DNA from: Pantoea vagans
GTDB lineage: Bacteria > Pseudomonadota > Gammaproteobacteria > Enterobacterales > Enterobacteriaceae
Reading direction: 5' to 3'
Assembly: GCF_001506165.1 (NCBI RefSeq)
Contig: NZ_CP011427.1
Coordinates: 3,224,001 to 3,288,000, forward strand
Length of the DNA stretch: 64,000 bases
The notes beneath the pieces were generated by a model. That model did no database searches, was not told the DNA's origin, and was given only the letters and a program-made list of their open reading frames with translations. Position 1 is the stretch's first letter, and each line of letters begins with the position of its first letter. Both the position numbers and the translations under genes were made by a program. Positions 1-9,973 of this stretch are shown here, piece after piece.

Positions 1-1782
1 GACCAGCGAACCCACGAGTTCCCGCTTCCACGCACGCAGTGTGCCCTTCTCTTCGTCCCATTCCACATCAATACGTTGTGTCACCAGGGCCGGACATTGC
101 TGGCGCAGATGCACCATATCCACCGGCAACGCCATCAGGATGCGCGCATCGGCGGCGCTGGCACCTTGCAGCAACATAGGGGCAATCAGCCATTCATTTC
201 GACTCAGGCCATCCTGTTCATCCAGCATCGCGCCAAGGCCATTTGCCAGTTGATAGCGGGCACTGTCGCCGCGACGCAGCGCCAGACGGTCGGCAAACCC
301 CGCCACCAGTAACGCCGGAAACAGATCGGGATTGACCTTGCCACCGCTGGCATTCAGCCGTTGCTGCCACTGGCGAGCGCGGCGCTGCCAGTGCGGCTGT
401 GGTCGATTGAGCGCATCTCGCAGATCGGCGCTGCCACTGCGTGGGGGATCTTCCAGAATCGCGACCAGCAAGGCCGCACTGGCAATCGCATCACTGTCTT
501 GCGCGGCACTTAATATCGCAGTCAAGCGCGGATCGCTGCCCAGCGCCGCCATTTTCCTTCCACGCGCATTCAGTTTGTCGCCTTCCAGCGCGCCTAAGTG
601 GGTCAGCAACGTACTGGCCGCGCGTAAGCTGCGCACGGGCGGCGCATCCAGCCAACGCAGTTGCGACGCATCCTGGCAGCCCCACTGCAGTAAATCGATG
701 TGCAACGAGGCGAGATCGCTGTTGAGTATTTCCGGCTCACTTTGTGCGGCGGCACGCATCGCTTGCTCTTGCGGCAATAAATGCAGGCAGATACCCGGTT
801 CAAGACGACCGGCGCGTCCGGCGCGCTGCGTCATGGAGGCCTGGCTAATGCGCTGTGTTTGCAGCCGCGTGACGCCGCTGCGCACGTCGAACTGCGCCGA
901 GCGTTCGAGTGCGCTATCCACCACTAACCGGATGCCTTCAATGGTCAAACTGGTTTCGGCGATATTGGTGGCAAGCACCACTTTACGCCGACCCGCAGGT
1001 GAAGGCAGGATGGCGCGACGCTGCGCCTCCAGCGATAACGCGCCATATAAAGGAGAGAGATCAACATCTTCACCAATGCGTGACGCCAGTTCACGCTTCA
1101 CACGCTCAATCTCGGCCACACCGGGCAGAAAAAGCAGCAGTGAACCGGATTCTTCCCGCAGCAGTTGCGCCACTTCACGCGCCACCGCTTCTTCAAAACG
1201 TTGCTGCGTATTGAGCGAGGCATAGCGCCGTGTGACAGGATAACTACGCCCCTCAGAGGCGATAAAGGGGGCATCAGGCAGCAGTTGACGCAGGCGTTCA
1301 TTATCCAGGGTCGCGGACATCAGCAAAATTTTCAGGTCATCACGCAACCCTTGCTGCACATCCAGCAGCAAGGCCAACGCTAAATCGGCCTGCAAACTGC
1401 GTTCATGGAATTCATCGAGGATCACCAGCGATACGCCTTCCAGCATCGGATCGCGTTGCAACATGCGCGTCAGAATGCCTTCCGTCACCACTTCAAGGCG
1501 CGTGTTGGGACCACAGCAGTTTTCACCGCGCATGCGGTAACCCACGGTTTCCCCCGGCTGTTCACCCAGCCCTTCTGCCAGCCGTTGTGCAACGTTGCGT
1601 GCCGCCAGACGGCGGGGCTCCAGCATGATAATCCGCCCCGGCAACCGTGCTTTTTGCAACAATTGCAACGGCAGCCAGGTGGACTTCCCCGCCCCGGTAG
1701 GTGCCGCTAACAAGACCTGCGGCGACTGCGCCAACGCCTCCAGCAATGCGGGTAGCACCTCGCTGACCGGTAATTCACTCAC
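1..1782 (-). CDS. hrpB: ATP-dependent RNA helicase HrpB (3' part outside window)
   Basis: DEAH-box helicase of the HrpA/HrpB group, probably acting on RNA; its cellular role is poorly defined. Reading the minus strand from 1782 gives an open frame to the window edge (594 codons of roughly 810 in the family). Visible motifs are the Walker A APTGAGKST near residue 30, a DEFHER box (DEAH variant) near residue 120, SAT (motif III) in LMSATL and QRAGRAGR (motif VI). The GTG at 1782 is preferred because GGGAG lies six bases upstream and the protein then begins like E. coli HrpB; an in-frame ATG at 1821 is the alternative. It is divergent from thpR, and the C-terminal HrpB domain lies beyond position 1. 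Confidence 0.93.
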   Translation of the reverse strand, partial: MSELPVSEVLPALLEALAQSPQVLLAAPTGAGKSTWLPLQLLQKARLPGRIIMLEPRRLAARNVAQRLAEGLGEQPGETVGYRMRGENCCGPNTRLEVVTEGILTRMLQRDPMLEGVSLVILDEFHERSLQADLALALLLDVQQGLRDDLKILLMSATLDNERLRQLLPDAPFIASEGRSYPVTRRYASLNTQQRFEEAVAREVAQLLREESGSLLLFLPGVAEIERVKRELASRIGEDVDLSPLYGALSLEAQRRAILPSPAGRRKVVLATNIAETSLTIEGIRLVVDSALERSAQFDVRSGVTRLQTQRISQASMTQRAGRAGRLEPGICLHLLPQEQAMRAAAQSEPEILNSDLASLHIDLLQWGCQDASQLRWLDAPPVRSLRAASTLLTHLGALEGDKLNARGRKMAALGSDPRLTAILSAAQDSDAIASAALLVAILEDPPRSGSADLRDALNRPQPHWQRRARQWQQRLNASGGKVNPDLFPALLVAGFADRLALRRGDSARYQLANGLGAMLDEQDGLSRNEWLIAPMLLQGASAADARILMALPVDMVHLRQQCPALVTQRIDVEWDEEKGTLRAWKRELVGSLV

Positions 1783-1846
1783 ACTCAACTCCCACTGCGC
1801 CTGTGCTAAGATGGCGCGCATTGTAGCACTCAACGGCAACTCCATC

Positions 1847-2386
1847 ATGACCACGCAACGTCTGTTCTTTGCCCTCGAACTGCCCGATCCGCTCCAGCAA
1901 CAGCTGGTACAGTGGCGGGCGGAGAACTTTGCTGAAGAGGCGGGAAAACCGGTGGTTGCTGCGAATCTGCACCTGACGCTGGCGTTTCTGGGAGAAGTGA
2001 GCCGCGAAACCTCACAGCAGTTGCAGCAGCTTGCCGCGCGTATTGCTCAGCCTGGCTTTCATCTCGATATCGATGATGCAGGACACTGGCCTCGCCCCGG
2101 CGTAGTCTGGCTCGGCTGTCAGCGTGCACCACGCGGTTTATTACAGCTAGCGAGTTTGTTGCGTGCCCAAGCCGCGCGTCATGGCTGTGCGCAAAGTGCG
2201 CAGCCTTTTCATCCGCATATCACACTGCTGCGGCACGCTACACATAAGGTGGCCCTGCCTGCGCGCGGTTTCCACTGGCGTCTGGATGTCAGTCACTTCG
2301 CGCTGTTTTCATCAACCTTTAGTCAGGGTCGCACACGCTATCGACGGCTGGCCCGCTGGCCACTGTTAACCCCCCCAGGAGCATGA
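1847..2386 (+). CDS. thpR: RNA 2',3'-cyclic phosphodiesterase (LigT/2H family)
   Basis: 2H phosphoesterase that opens RNA 2',3'-cyclic phosphates and can join 2'-5' RNA ends in vitro. The 179-residue protein carries both signature tetrapeptide motifs, HLTL near residue 43 and HITL near residue 125, which form the active site. The ATG at 1847 is chosen because the protein then starts with the family-typical N-terminus (MTTQRLFFAL); an open frame continues upstream to 1595 but that part is antisense to hrpB. The stop codon TGA directly abuts the sfsA start, so the two are probably co-transcribed, as in E. coli. Confidence 0.93.
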   Translation: MTTQRLFFALELPDPLQQQLVQWRAENFAEEAGKPVVAANLHLTLAFLGEVSRETSQQLQQLAARIAQPGFHLDIDDAGHWPRPGVVWLGCQRAPRGLLQLASLLRAQAARHGCAQSAQPFHPHITLLRHATHKVALPARGFHWRLDVSHFALFSSTFSQGRTRYRRLARWPLLTPPGA

Positions 2387-3091
2387 ATGCAGTTTGAGCC
2401 CCCCTTAAAACCCGCCCGTTTAATCGCCCGTTATAAACGCTTTCTGGCAGACGTGGTCACACCTGAGGGTGAAACCTTGACGATCCACTGTGCCAACACG
2501 GGTGCGATGACCGGTTGCGCCACGCCAGGGGATACGGTGTGGTACTCCACCTCAAACAGCACCACGCGCAAGTACCCGCACAGCTGGGAATTGACCGAGA
2601 CCCAGCAAGGTCACTGGATCTGTGTTAACACTCTGCGCGCAAATCAACTGGTGCGTGAGGCGTTAACCCTTGACGCGATTCCAGAATTATCCGCTTACAG
2701 CCACTGCCAACCCGAAGTGAAATACGGTACGGAAAAAAGCCGAATTGACTTCCTGCTGCAAGCGGAAGGGAGATCAAACTGCTATATTGAAGTCAAGTCC
2801 GTCACCCTTTTACAGCAGGGTAAAGGCTATTTTCCGGATGCGGTGACGACTCGAGGACAGAAGCATCTGCGCGAACTCAGCACCATCGTGGCAGAAGGTC
2901 ATCGGGCCGTTTTATTGTTTGCGGTTCTGCACTCGGGGATTGAGGACGTCTCCCCGGCGCGCCATATTGACGCACACTACGCAGAACTACTGGAACAGGC
3001 GCAGCGCTGCGGTGTCGAAGTGTTAGCGTATCAGGCTCAGCTATCACCCGCTCAAATGTTACTCACTCGCACACTGAAAGTAGCAGTTTGA
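2387..3091 (+). CDS. sfsA: Sugar fermentation stimulation protein A
   Basis: 234-residue SfsA, a DNA-binding/nuclease-fold protein whose E. coli member was found through its effect on maltose metabolism genes; the exact role is unsettled. The full family length is present, with the N-terminal OB-like part ([17 protein letters not shown]) and the nuclease-like core containing a KSRIDF segment near residue 117 and EVKSV near residue 135. It starts at the base after the thpR stop. dksA follows after about 270 bp that hold a repeat remnant and presumably the dksA promoters. Confidence 0.93.
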   Translation: MQFEPPLKPARLIARYKRFLADVVTPEGETLTIHCANTGAMTGCATPGDTVWYSTSNSTTRKYPHSWELTETQQGHWICVNTLRANQLVREALTLDAIPELSAYSHCQPEVKYGTEKSRIDFLLQAEGRSNCYIEVKSVTLLQQGKGYFPDAVTTRGQKHLRELSTIVAEGHRAVLLFAVLHSGIEDVSPARHIDAHYAELLEQAQRCGVEVLAYQAQLSPAQMLLTRTLKVAV

Positions 3092-3259
3092 ACAGAGTTG
3101 TAATATTTATAACAATTTGCTGTGATAGGAATGTGCTGGTCGGTGCGCTGATTACGCGGTTATTCAGAGGCTTGTCAAGGTGTGAACAGGAATAATTGCC
3201 AACCTTGACTGCTTCTGTTATTTATAGCGGCCTGTTTTTTTCCCTAATGGGAATCAATA

Positions 3260-3334
3260 AACCCTAAAAAGTTTGAGTTGCAGGCAGTAAGTGATTGAAC
3301 ACAGCAAAACATGCGACTTGAAACATAACGGGTA
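3260..3334. repeat. Short ERIC-like remnant upstream of dksA
   Basis: The left end (ACCCTAAAAAGTTTGAGTTG) resembles the ERIC left terminus seen intact at 23764, and the right end (ATGCGACTTGAAACATAACG, then GGTA) resembles the ERIC right terminus. The central ERIC palindrome is missing, so this looks like an internally deleted, degenerate copy of about 75 bp. It sits just before the dksA ribosome-binding site, in the leader. The assignment rests on the two ends only. Confidence 0.45.
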
Positions 3335-3359
3335 GTGCGTGTTATCCAGGAGAAGCAAC

Positions 3360-3815
3360 ATGCAAGAAGGGCAAAACCGTAAAACATCGTCCCTGAGTAT
3401 CCTCGCCATTGCTGGTGTGGAGCCGTATCAGGTGAAACCGGGCGAAGAGTACATGAACGACGCCCAACTGAGCCATTTCCGCAAAATTCTGGAAGCCTGG
3501 CGCAACCAACTGCGTGATGAAGTCGACCGCACTGTGTCGCACATGCAGGACGAAGCGGCTAACTTCCCGGATCCGGTAGACCGTGCCGCGCAGGAAGAAG
3601 AGTTCAGCCTGGAATTACGTAACCGCGATCGTGAGCGTAAATTGATCAAAAAGATCGAGAAAACGCTGAAGAAAGTGGATGACGAAGATTTCGGCTACTG
3701 TGATTCCTGTGGTGTAGAAATTGGTATTCGTCGCCTTGAAGCGCGCCCAACCGCCGATCTTTGCATTGACTGCAAAACGCTGGCTGAAATCCGCGAGAAG
3801 CAGATGGCAGGCTAA
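3360..3815 (+). CDS. dksA: RNA polymerase-binding transcription factor DksA
   Basis: Secondary-channel RNA polymerase regulator that works with ppGpp to repress rRNA promoters and activate amino-acid biosynthesis promoters. The 151-residue protein is almost identical to E. coli DksA: coiled-coil region with the acidic tip DPVDRA (D71/D74/A76 equivalents) and a four-cysteine zinc finger (CDSC then CIDC, about residues 114-138). The ATG at 3360 follows AGGAGAAGCAAC and gives the conserved MQEGQNRKT start; an upstream in-frame start at 3339 is rejected. gluQ follows after 70 bp, the usual enterobacterial order. Confidence 0.98.
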   Translation: MQEGQNRKTSSLSILAIAGVEPYQVKPGEEYMNDAQLSHFRKILEAWRNQLRDEVDRTVSHMQDEAANFPDPVDRAAQEEEFSLELRNRDRERKLIKKIEKTLKKVDDEDFGYCDSCGVEIGIRRLEARPTADLCIDCKTLAEIREKQMAG

Positions 3816-3885
3816 TGGCCGTGAGCAGACTGTCGCCGCACAGCCGGGAAAACCACTGTTTTCCCGACGTGCGGTACACTTCAAA

Positions 3886-4821
3886 ATGACCGCTTCAACT
3901 TCTTCCTGTATTGGGCGTTTCGCTCCCTCTCCTTCTGGTGATTTGCACTTTGGTTCGCTGATAGCTGCGCTAGGCAGTTACCTGAGCGCGCGCGCGCAGC
4001 AAGGTCAATGGCTGGTGCGTATTGAAGATATCGATCCGCCGCGTGAAGTTGCGGGTGCTGCAACGCGTATCCTCCAGCAACTTGAACATTACGGCCTGCA
4101 GTGGGATGGCGAAGTGCTCTGGCAATCGCAACGCCATGATGCCTACCGCGCCGCACTGAGCTGGCTGCAGCAACATCGTCAGAGCTATTTTTGCACCTGC
4201 ACGCGCAGCCGTATTCAGCAGATTGGTGGCTTGTACGATGGCCACTGCCGCAACTTGCATTTACCCGCAGAGAACGCGGCATTAAGGTTACGCCAGCATG
4301 CGCCTGTGTTCAGCTTTCACGATCGCCTGCGCGGCCACTTAGCTGCTGATACACAGTTGGCGCAGGAAGATTTTATTATCCATCGGCGGGATGGGCTGTT
4401 TGCCTATAACCTGGCGGTGGTGGTGGATGACCATTTTCAGGGCGTGACGGAAATTGTGCGTGGCGCGGATTTAATTGAGCCTACGGTGCGTCAAATTGCG
4501 CTTTATCAACAGTTTGACTGGCCAGTGCCGCAATACTTGCATCTGCCTTTGGCCGTCAATACAGACGGCAACAAGCTGTCGAAGCAGAATCATGCACCTG
4601 CCTTACCTACAGGGGATCCGCGTCCTGTGTTGGTGCAGGCGCTGCGCTTACTCGGTCAGCCTGTGATGCAGAGCTGGCAAGATTTATCGTTACCTCAGTT
4701 ACTGACGCATGCTGTTGCGCAGTGGAGTATCCAACTGATCCCACAGCAGAACGCGCTAATGCCTGATGAAGCGACATCGCCATTCCTAAATGGTTCGCAA
4801 CAGGCTATGATTAGCCGCTGA
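3886..4821 (+). CDS. gluQ: Glutamyl-Q tRNA(Asp) synthetase
   Basis: Truncated class I glutamyl-tRNA synthetase paralogue that attaches glutamate to the queuosine base of tRNA(Asp) rather than to a tRNA 3' end. The 311-residue length matches the family; the anticodon-binding domain is absent. The GDLHFG (HIGH-like) motif is near residue 19, a cysteine-rich CTC segment near residue 103 with a downstream C (zinc site), and KLSKQ replaces the usual KMSKS near residue 236. ATG 3886 is selected from homology; the open frame begins upstream at 3721 inside dksA. It lies between dksA and pcnB as in E. coli. Confidence 0.95.
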   Translation: MTASTSSCIGRFAPSPSGDLHFGSLIAALGSYLSARAQQGQWLVRIEDIDPPREVAGAATRILQQLEHYGLQWDGEVLWQSQRHDAYRAALSWLQQHRQSYFCTCTRSRIQQIGGLYDGHCRNLHLPAENAALRLRQHAPVFSFHDRLRGHLAADTQLAQEDFIIHRRDGLFAYNLAVVVDDHFQGVTEIVRGADLIEPTVRQIALYQQFDWPVPQYLHLPLAVNTDGNKLSKQNHAPALPTGDPRPVLVQALRLLGQPVMQSWQDLSLPQLLTHAVAQWSIQLIPQQNALMPDEATSPFLNGSQQAMISR

Positions 4822-4858
4822 TTTATTAACACCCATTTTCTCACTGTCGAGGTGTCCC

Positions 4859-6271
4859 ATTTTTACCCGAGTCGCTAATTTTTGCCGGAGAGTCCTCAAG
4901 CGTGACGAGGAGGTGCCTGAAGAGGTGGAAACCGAGAGTCTGATGACCGTCATTCCCCGTGAAAGCCACAACATCTCACGCAAAGATATCAGCGAAAACG
5001 CCCTTAAAGTGCTGTATCGCCTGAATAAAGCCGGTTTCGAAGCATACCTGGTTGGCGGTGGCGTGCGTGATTTACTGCTGGGTAAAAAGCCGAAAGACTT
5101 TGATATCACCACCAACGCCACACCAGAGCAGATGCGCAAATTGTTCCGCAACTGCCGCCTGGTCGGTCGTCGTTTCCGCCTGGCCCACGTGATGTTTGGT
5201 CCGGAAGTGATCGAAGTGGCGACCTTCCGTGGTCACCATCAGGAAGAGAGTGAAGAGGATCGCAACAGCTCACAGCGCGGTCAGAATGGCATGCTGCTGC
5301 GTGATAACATTTTCGGCAGCATTGAAGATGATGCCCAGCGCCGCGATCTCACCATCAACAGCCTCTACTACAGTGTGGCGGATTTCACCGTCCGTGATTA
5401 CGTGGGTGGTTTACAGGATCTTGAGGATGGCGTGATTCGCCTGATTGGCGATCCAGAAACCCGTTATCGCGAAGACCCGGTGCGCATGCTGCGCGTGGTG
5501 CGTTTCGCCGCCAAGCTGGAAATGCGCATTGCCGCTGAAACTGCCGAGCCGATTCCACGCCTGGCCACGCTGTTAAACGATATTCCGCCTGCGCGTATGT
5601 TTGAGGAGTCCCTCAAACTGCTGCAAGCCGGTTACGGTCTACGCACCTATCAGATGATGCGTGAATATCAGTTGTTCCAGCCGCTGTTCCCGATGCTGAC
5701 GCGCGGTTTCACGGCCGAGAGCGACAGCTTGATGGAACGCATGCTGATTCAGGTGCTGAAGAACACGGACAACCGCATTCAGAATGATATGCGCGTCAAT
5801 CCTGCCTTCCTGTTTGCCGCGATGTTCTGGTATCCACAGTTAGAGTCGGCAGAGCGTATTGCACAGGAGAGCGGGCTGACCTACTACGATGCGTTCGCCC
5901 TCTCGATGAATGAAACGCTGGATGAAGCCTGCCGCGCGCTGGCGATTCCGAAGCGCATCACCACGCTGATCCGTGATATCTGGCAGCTACAACTGCGCAT
6001 GTCGCGCCGTCACGGCAAACGTGCATGGAAGCTGATGGAGCATCCAAAATTCCGTGCCGCGTATGATTTGCTGGCACTGCGTGCTGACGTGGAAAATAAC
6101 CGCGAACTGCAGAGTCTTACCCACTGGTGGGGCGAGTTCCAGGCGGCGGCACCTGTGCAGCAGAAAAATATGATGACCACGCTGGGCGACGATCCGGCTC
6201 CACGCCGTAAACCGCGCCGCCCTCGCCGCCGTCCAACCGGTCCGCGTCGTGATACGAACAGCCCATCATGA
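4859..6271 (+). CDS. pcnB: Poly(A) polymerase I, ATT start
   Basis: Adds 3' poly(A) tails to RNAs and so controls their decay, including ColE1 RNA I. The nucleotidyltransferase core shows [10 protein letters not shown], the catalytic DFD carboxylates near residue 80 and [11 protein letters not shown]; the C-terminal tail is arginine-rich ([11 protein letters not shown]). From the first ATG or GTG (4913) the N-terminus would be short. The frame is open back to ATT at 4859, giving [15 protein letters not shown], matching the E. coli [15 protein letters not shown] start. GAGGTG lies four bases upstream of the ATT. E. coli pcnB is known to initiate at AUU. With this start the protein has 470 residues (E. 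coli 465). The stop overlaps folK (ATGA). Confidence 0.93.
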   Translation: MFTRVANFCRRVLKRDEEVPEEVETESLMTVIPRESHNISRKDISENALKVLYRLNKAGFEAYLVGGGVRDLLLGKKPKDFDITTNATPEQMRKLFRNCRLVGRRFRLAHVMFGPEVIEVATFRGHHQEESEEDRNSSQRGQNGMLLRDNIFGSIEDDAQRRDLTINSLYYSVADFTVRDYVGGLQDLEDGVIRLIGDPETRYREDPVRMLRVVRFAAKLEMRIAAETAEPIPRLATLLNDIPPARMFEESLKLLQAGYGLRTYQMMREYQLFQPLFPMLTRGFTAESDSLMERMLIQVLKNTDNRIQNDMRVNPAFLFAAMFWYPQLESAERIAQESGLTYYDAFALSMNETLDEACRALAIPKRITTLIRDIWQLQLRMSRRHGKRAWKLMEHPKFRAAYDLLALRADVENNRELQSLTHWWGEFQAAAPVQQKNMMTTLGDDPAPRRKPRRPRRRPTGPRRDTNSPS

Positions 6272-6753
6272 TCCGCGTTTATCTCGCACTCGGCAGTAAT
6301 CTGGCCGATCCGCTGCATCAGGTTGATGCAGCGCTCGCCGCGCTCGATGCCCTTCCACACACCTCGCGCGTGGTGACCTCTTCGCTGTATCGTACCCCCC
6401 CTTACGGCCCGCCGGACCAGCCCGACTACCTGAATGCCGTCGTCGCGCTGGATACGTTGCTGGAAGCGGAAGCGTTGCTGGATCACACGCAACGCATTGA
6501 GCTGGAGCACGGCCGGGTTCGCAAAGCCGAGCGTTGGGGTCCGCGCACGCTCGATCTCGATATCATGCTGTATGGCCAGCAGACGATCCACACCCCGCGT
6601 CTCACCGTGCCGCATTACGATATGCACAACCGCGCATTTATGCTGGTGCCGCTGTTAGAGATCGCCCCTGCGCTGCGTCTGCCTAATGGTCAGCCGCTGG
6701 CCGGGATCCTGGCCACGCTCGATCGCAGCGCCATTCGTCCGTGGAATGTCTAG
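6268..6753 (+). CDS. folK: 6-hydroxymethyl-7,8-dihydropterin pyrophosphokinase (HPPK)
   Basis: Transfers pyrophosphate from ATP to 6-hydroxymethyl-7,8-dihydropterin in folate synthesis. The 161-residue protein has the family start (YLALGSNL), the RTPPYGP loop, the [14 protein letters not shown] signature with the two magnesium-binding aspartates, and the conserved [13 protein letters not shown] segment. The start ATG overlaps the pcnB stop by four bases (ATGA), so translation is probably coupled. panB starts 82 bp downstream. Confidence 0.96.
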   Translation: MIRVYLALGSNLADPLHQVDAALAALDALPHTSRVVTSSLYRTPPYGPPDQPDYLNAVVALDTLLEAEALLDHTQRIELEHGRVRKAERWGPRTLDLDIMLYGQQTIHTPRLTVPHYDMHNRAFMLVPLLEIAPALRLPNGQPLAGILATLDRSAIRPWNV

Positions 6754-6835
6754 CCTGTAATAATCGCACTGTGTTCGTATCGCCTTTCCAGCCAATCCAG
6801 TAAACTGCGCGCATCTGAAAACGCTGGAGAGCGCG

Positions 6836-7630
6836 ATGAAACCAACCACCATCTCCCATTTACGCCAGTTGAAAGCCAGTGGCCGCAAATTTGCCACCCT
6901 GACGGCTTACGATTTCAGCTTTGCCCGCCTGTTTGCCGATGAAGGCATTCAGGTGATGCTGATTGGCGACTCCCTCGGCATGACCGTGCAAGGTCATGAA
7001 TCCACCCTGCCCGTGACCGTGGCAGATATCGCCTATCACACTGCCGCCGTGCGCCGTGGTGCGCCACAGGCGCTGGTGATGGCCGACTTACCCTTTATGA
7101 GTTACGCCACGCCACAGCAAACCTTTGATAACGCCGCACAGTTGATGCGTGCCGGTGCCAATATGGTGAAGCTGGAAGGCGGAGAGTGGCTGGCTGACAC
7201 CGTGCGTATGCTGACGGAACGTGCCGTGCCGGTGTGCGGTCACCTTGGCCTGACGCCGCAATCCGTCAATATATTTGGTGGCTACAAGGTGCAGGGCCGT
7301 GACGAAGCGGGCGCAGAGCGTGTGCTGGCCGACGCGCTGGCACTGGAAGCGGCGGGCGCACAGCTGATGGTGCTGGAGTGTGTCCCCGTCGCGCTGGCGG
7401 CGCGCGTCACCCAGGCGTTAAGCATTCCGGTGATCGGCATTGGTGCCGGTAACGTCACCGATGGCCAGATTCTGGTGATGCACGACGCCTTTGGCATTAC
7501 TGGCGGCCACATCCCTAAATTCGCCAAAAACTTCCTCGCGGAAACCGGCGACATTCGCGCGGCCATCCGCCAGTATATTGCCGACGTTGAGGCGGGCGTT
7601 TATCCTGCCGCCGAACACAGTTTCCAGTAA
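6836..7630 (+). CDS. panB: 3-methyl-2-oxobutanoate hydroxymethyltransferase
   Basis: First committed step of pantothenate synthesis: adds a hydroxymethyl group from methylene-tetrahydrofolate to alpha-ketoisovalerate, giving ketopantoate. The 264-residue length is standard. Recognisable blocks are the GDSLGM metal/substrate segment near residue 44, MVKLEGG near residue 112 and GIGAG near residue 201 within a TIM barrel. GGAG lies upstream of ATG 6836. panC starts 15 bp after the stop, indicating an operon with panC and probably panD. Confidence 0.97.
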   Translation: MKPTTISHLRQLKASGRKFATLTAYDFSFARLFADEGIQVMLIGDSLGMTVQGHESTLPVTVADIAYHTAAVRRGAPQALVMADLPFMSYATPQQTFDNAAQLMRAGANMVKLEGGEWLADTVRMLTERAVPVCGHLGLTPQSVNIFGGYKVQGRDEAGAERVLADALALEAAGAQLMVLECVPVALAARVTQALSIPVIGIGAGNVTDGQILVMHDAFGITGGHIPKFAKNFLAETGDIRAAIRQYIADVEAGVYPAAEHSFQ

Positions 7631-7645
7631 ATCAGGAGATTTGCA

Positions 7646-8500
7646 GTGTTGATTATTGAATCGCTGCCGATGCTGCGCCGTGAAATTCGTCGCTGGCGGC
7701 AGGAAGGCAAACGTATCGCGCTGGTGCCCACCATGGGCAACCTGCATGACGGCCACCTCACCCTGGTGGACGAAGCGCGCGAACGGGCCGATATCGTGGT
7801 GGTGTCGATTTTCGTCAACCCGATGCAGTTTGAACGCGCCGATGACCTGGCGCGCTATCCGCGCACCTTGCAGGATGACTGCGAGAAGCTTAATCGCCAT
7901 AGCGTAGATCTGGTTTTCGCACCGGCACCAGCGGATGTCTATCCCAAAGGGCTGGATAGCCAGACCTTTGTGGAAGTGCCGGGCTTATCTTCGCTTCTGG
8001 AAGGGGCGAGCCGTCCGGGGCATTTCCGCGGCGTCTCTACCATCGTGAGCAAACTGTTCAACCTGGTGCAGCCCGACATTGCCTGCTTCGGCGAGAAGGA
8101 TTTCCAGCAGTTGGCGATTATCCGCAAGATGGTGGCCGATATGGGCTTCGACATCGAGATTGTTGGTGTGCCTACCGTGCGCGCGAATGATGGCCTGGCG
8201 TTGAGCTCGCGCAACGGCTATCTCACCGCTGAAGAGCGCGCTATCGCCGCCGGTCTGAGCCAGGTGATGAACAACATGGCAGCGCGCCTGAGCAACGGTG
8301 AACGCCATGTGGATGAGATTATCGAAAACGCCGAAGCCGCCTTGCAGGAGAAAGGATTCCGCCCTGACGGTTTGGCGATTTGTGATGCCGACAATCTGCA
8401 GCCGCTGACCGTAGACAGTCAGCGTGCCGTGATTCTGATGGCCGCATGGCTGGGCAATGCGCGCCTGATTGATAATCAGCAAGTGGATCTGACGGAGTAA
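7646..8500 (+). CDS. panC: Pantothenate synthetase
   Basis: ATP-dependent ligation of pantoate and beta-alanine. The 284-residue protein (E. coli 283) has the nucleotidylyltransferase motif [10 protein letters not shown] near residue 27, the IFVNPMQF pantoate-binding stretch, and the conserved GEKDFQQL and LSSRNGYL segments. Translation starts at GTG 7646, preceded by AGGAG nine bases upstream; the following TTG-ATT-ATT-GAA reproduces the family N-terminus. panD is 40 bp downstream, so all three pathway-specific enzymes that join beta-alanine to pantoate are adjacent here. Confidence 0.97.
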   Translation: MLIIESLPMLRREIRRWRQEGKRIALVPTMGNLHDGHLTLVDEARERADIVVVSIFVNPMQFERADDLARYPRTLQDDCEKLNRHSVDLVFAPAPADVYPKGLDSQTFVEVPGLSSLLEGASRPGHFRGVSTIVSKLFNLVQPDIACFGEKDFQQLAIIRKMVADMGFDIEIVGVPTVRANDGLALSSRNGYLTAEERAIAAGLSQVMNNMAARLSNGERHVDEIIENAEAALQEKGFRPDGLAICDADNLQPLTVDSQRAVILMAAWLGNARLIDNQQVDLTE

Positions 8501-8540
8501 TTTCCGTTATTTATTAGAAGCTAACCAGGATTCTGTCGCT

Positions 8541-8921
8541 ATGATTCGTACCGTACTTCAGGGCAAGCTGCATCGCGTGAAAGTCACTCAGGCAGATTTG
8601 CACTATGAAGGCTCCTGCGCCATTGACCAGGATTTTCTCGATGCCTCCGGCATTCTGCAATATGAAGCCATCGACATCTATAACGTCACCAATGGTCAAC
8701 GTTTCTCGACCTACGCGATTGCCGCTGAGCGCGGCTCTAAAATCATCTCCGTGAACGGTGCCGCCGCGCGTTGCGCCTGCGAAGGCGATATCATGATCAT
8801 CTGCTCGTATGTGCAGGTGGAGGATGAAGTCGCTCGCAGCTGGCAACCGAAAGTCGCCTATTTCGAAGGTGATAACGAGATGAAACGCATCGCCAAAGCG
8901 TTACCAGTGCAGGTCGCCTGA
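8541..8921 (+). CDS. panD: Aspartate 1-decarboxylase (pyruvoyl enzyme)
   Basis: Makes beta-alanine from L-aspartate for panC. The 126-residue proenzyme contains the self-cleavage site YEGSCAID; cleavage between Gly24 and Ser25 generates the pyruvoyl cofactor. The C-terminal block [12 protein letters not shown] is conserved. In E. coli an extra gene separates panC and panD; here only 40 bp lie between them. A hairpin directly follows the stop and should end the operon. Confidence 0.97.
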   Translation: MIRTVLQGKLHRVKVTQADLHYEGSCAIDQDFLDASGILQYEAIDIYNVTNGQRFSTYAIAAERGSKIISVNGAAARCACEGDIMIICSYVQVEDEVARSWQPKVAYFEGDNEMKRIAKALPVQVA

Positions 8922-8928
8922 TAACAAC

Positions 8929-8955
8929 GGAACCTCTGTTCAGAGGTTCCGCCCT
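8929..8955 (+). terminator. Hairpin after panD
   Basis: A perfect 10-bp stem (GGAACCTCTG paired with CAGAGGTTCC, two-base apex) lies eight bases after the panD stop and is followed by GCCCTTTCC. The T-run is weak, so termination may be partial. It also lies at the 3' end of the convergent acyltransferase gene and may serve both. Confidence 0.7.
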
Positions 8956-8959
8956 TTCC

Positions 8960-9973
8960 TCACACCGGCTTTACGATCTTTACCCTTGGTTGAGACTTCA
9001 GGGTAAACAGGAAGTTGAACCAACCGCGCTGGCGCAACAGGCACAGCGTCCAGGGGAAGATCATCGCCGCAATAAACGCCAGCACAAACAACAGGTCGTA
9101 AACCCAAAGCGACTGGGTATGCAGCTTGACGATTTTGCTAAAGAACTGAATCACCAAATAATGCGACAGGTAAAATACGATGGAATTGACGCCCACGTAA
9201 TGCACCAGCCGTGAATTGAGTTTCAGCGATATCCAGACAAACACCGGAATCGATAACAGCGCCAATGCGGCAAGCAGAACGTGTGATGGCGGGCGCTCAC
9301 TCAGCAGGTTGAGGCACACGAACAGCACCACGCTGGCAAAAGAGAGCAGCACCAGCAGCGTATTTTCAGCCAGTTTCGGCACATCATACTGCTTACGAAC
9401 CAGCTGATCGCCCACGTAGAAGAAAATAAACAAGTTAACGGATTTATTGATGTGCGCATTATCGAAGCTGGCAAACATGCCATCCGCACTGAATTCAGGT
9501 AAGAAATAACTCAGCAGTAAACACGCGGGAATCACCAGCCAAAACGGCATTTGCCGTACCACAATGATGGCGAGGAAGAAAAAGAACAGTGAATGTAGGA
9601 ACCAGGTGATATCACCGCCGCCGCTCAGATGCATAGCAATAACATGCAAGGGAGATTGCGGGTTATTCGCCATCGAGCTAAATAAGATTTTTAAGCCGCC
9701 ATACACCACTACCCAGACGGCAAAGGGATATAAGATTGTCTGGACTTTGTTATTGATAAATGGTCCGAGTCCTTTCCGTAATCCGGCATCAACAAATAAT
9801 CCCGACACAAAAAATACTAAGCCAAGAAATACTGGTATTAACAACGGATCCAGTACTGAGATCAGCGGTGCGAAGTGCCCAACATTGCCATTTACCGCAA
9901 TAACGCAGTGCAGCAGAATAACAACAAGTACACCTATACCTCGCAGATTATCCACCCACGTTATCCGATTCAT
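8960..9973 (-). CDS. Acyltransferase 3 family membrane protein
   Basis: Integral membrane protein of 337 residues with about ten hydrophobic segments, starting MNRITWVDNLRGIGVLVVILLHC; the RG...H arrangement in the first segment is typical of acyltransferase 3 (OafA/OpgC-like) proteins that O-acylate surface glycans or periplasmic sugars. The acceptor cannot be told from sequence. It has no partner gene: panD converges on it and yadH lies beyond about 400 bp of AT-rich DNA. E. coli has different genes between panD and yadH, so this is likely a lineage-specific insertion. Confidence 0.8.
   Translation of the reverse strand: MNRITWVDNLRGIGVLVVILLHCVIAVNGNVGHFAPLISVLDPLLIPVFLGLVFFVSGLFVDAGLRKGLGPFINNKVQTILYPFAVWVVVYGGLKILFSSMANNPQSPLHVIAMHLSGGGDITWFLHSLFFFFLAIIVVRQMPFWLVIPACLLLSYFLPEFSADGMFASFDNAHINKSVNLFIFFYVGDQLVRKQYDVPKLAENTLLVLLSFASVVLFVCLNLLSERPPSHVLLAALALLSIPVFVWISLKLNSRLVHYVGVNSIVFYLSHYLVIQFFSKIVKLHTQSLWVYDLLFVLAFIAAMIFPWTLCLLRQRGWFNFLFTLKSQPRVKIVKPV

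Noticed and set aside
332..1225. A 297-codon open frame on the plus strand
   Set aside because: It is antisense to hrpB, whose helicase motifs are intact over the whole stretch, and its translation is Arg/Ser-rich low-similarity sequence typical of a shadow frame.
6010..6627. A 205-codon minus-strand frame over the pcnB-folK junction
   Set aside because: Antisense to two conserved genes; no homology to a known family and no promoter context.
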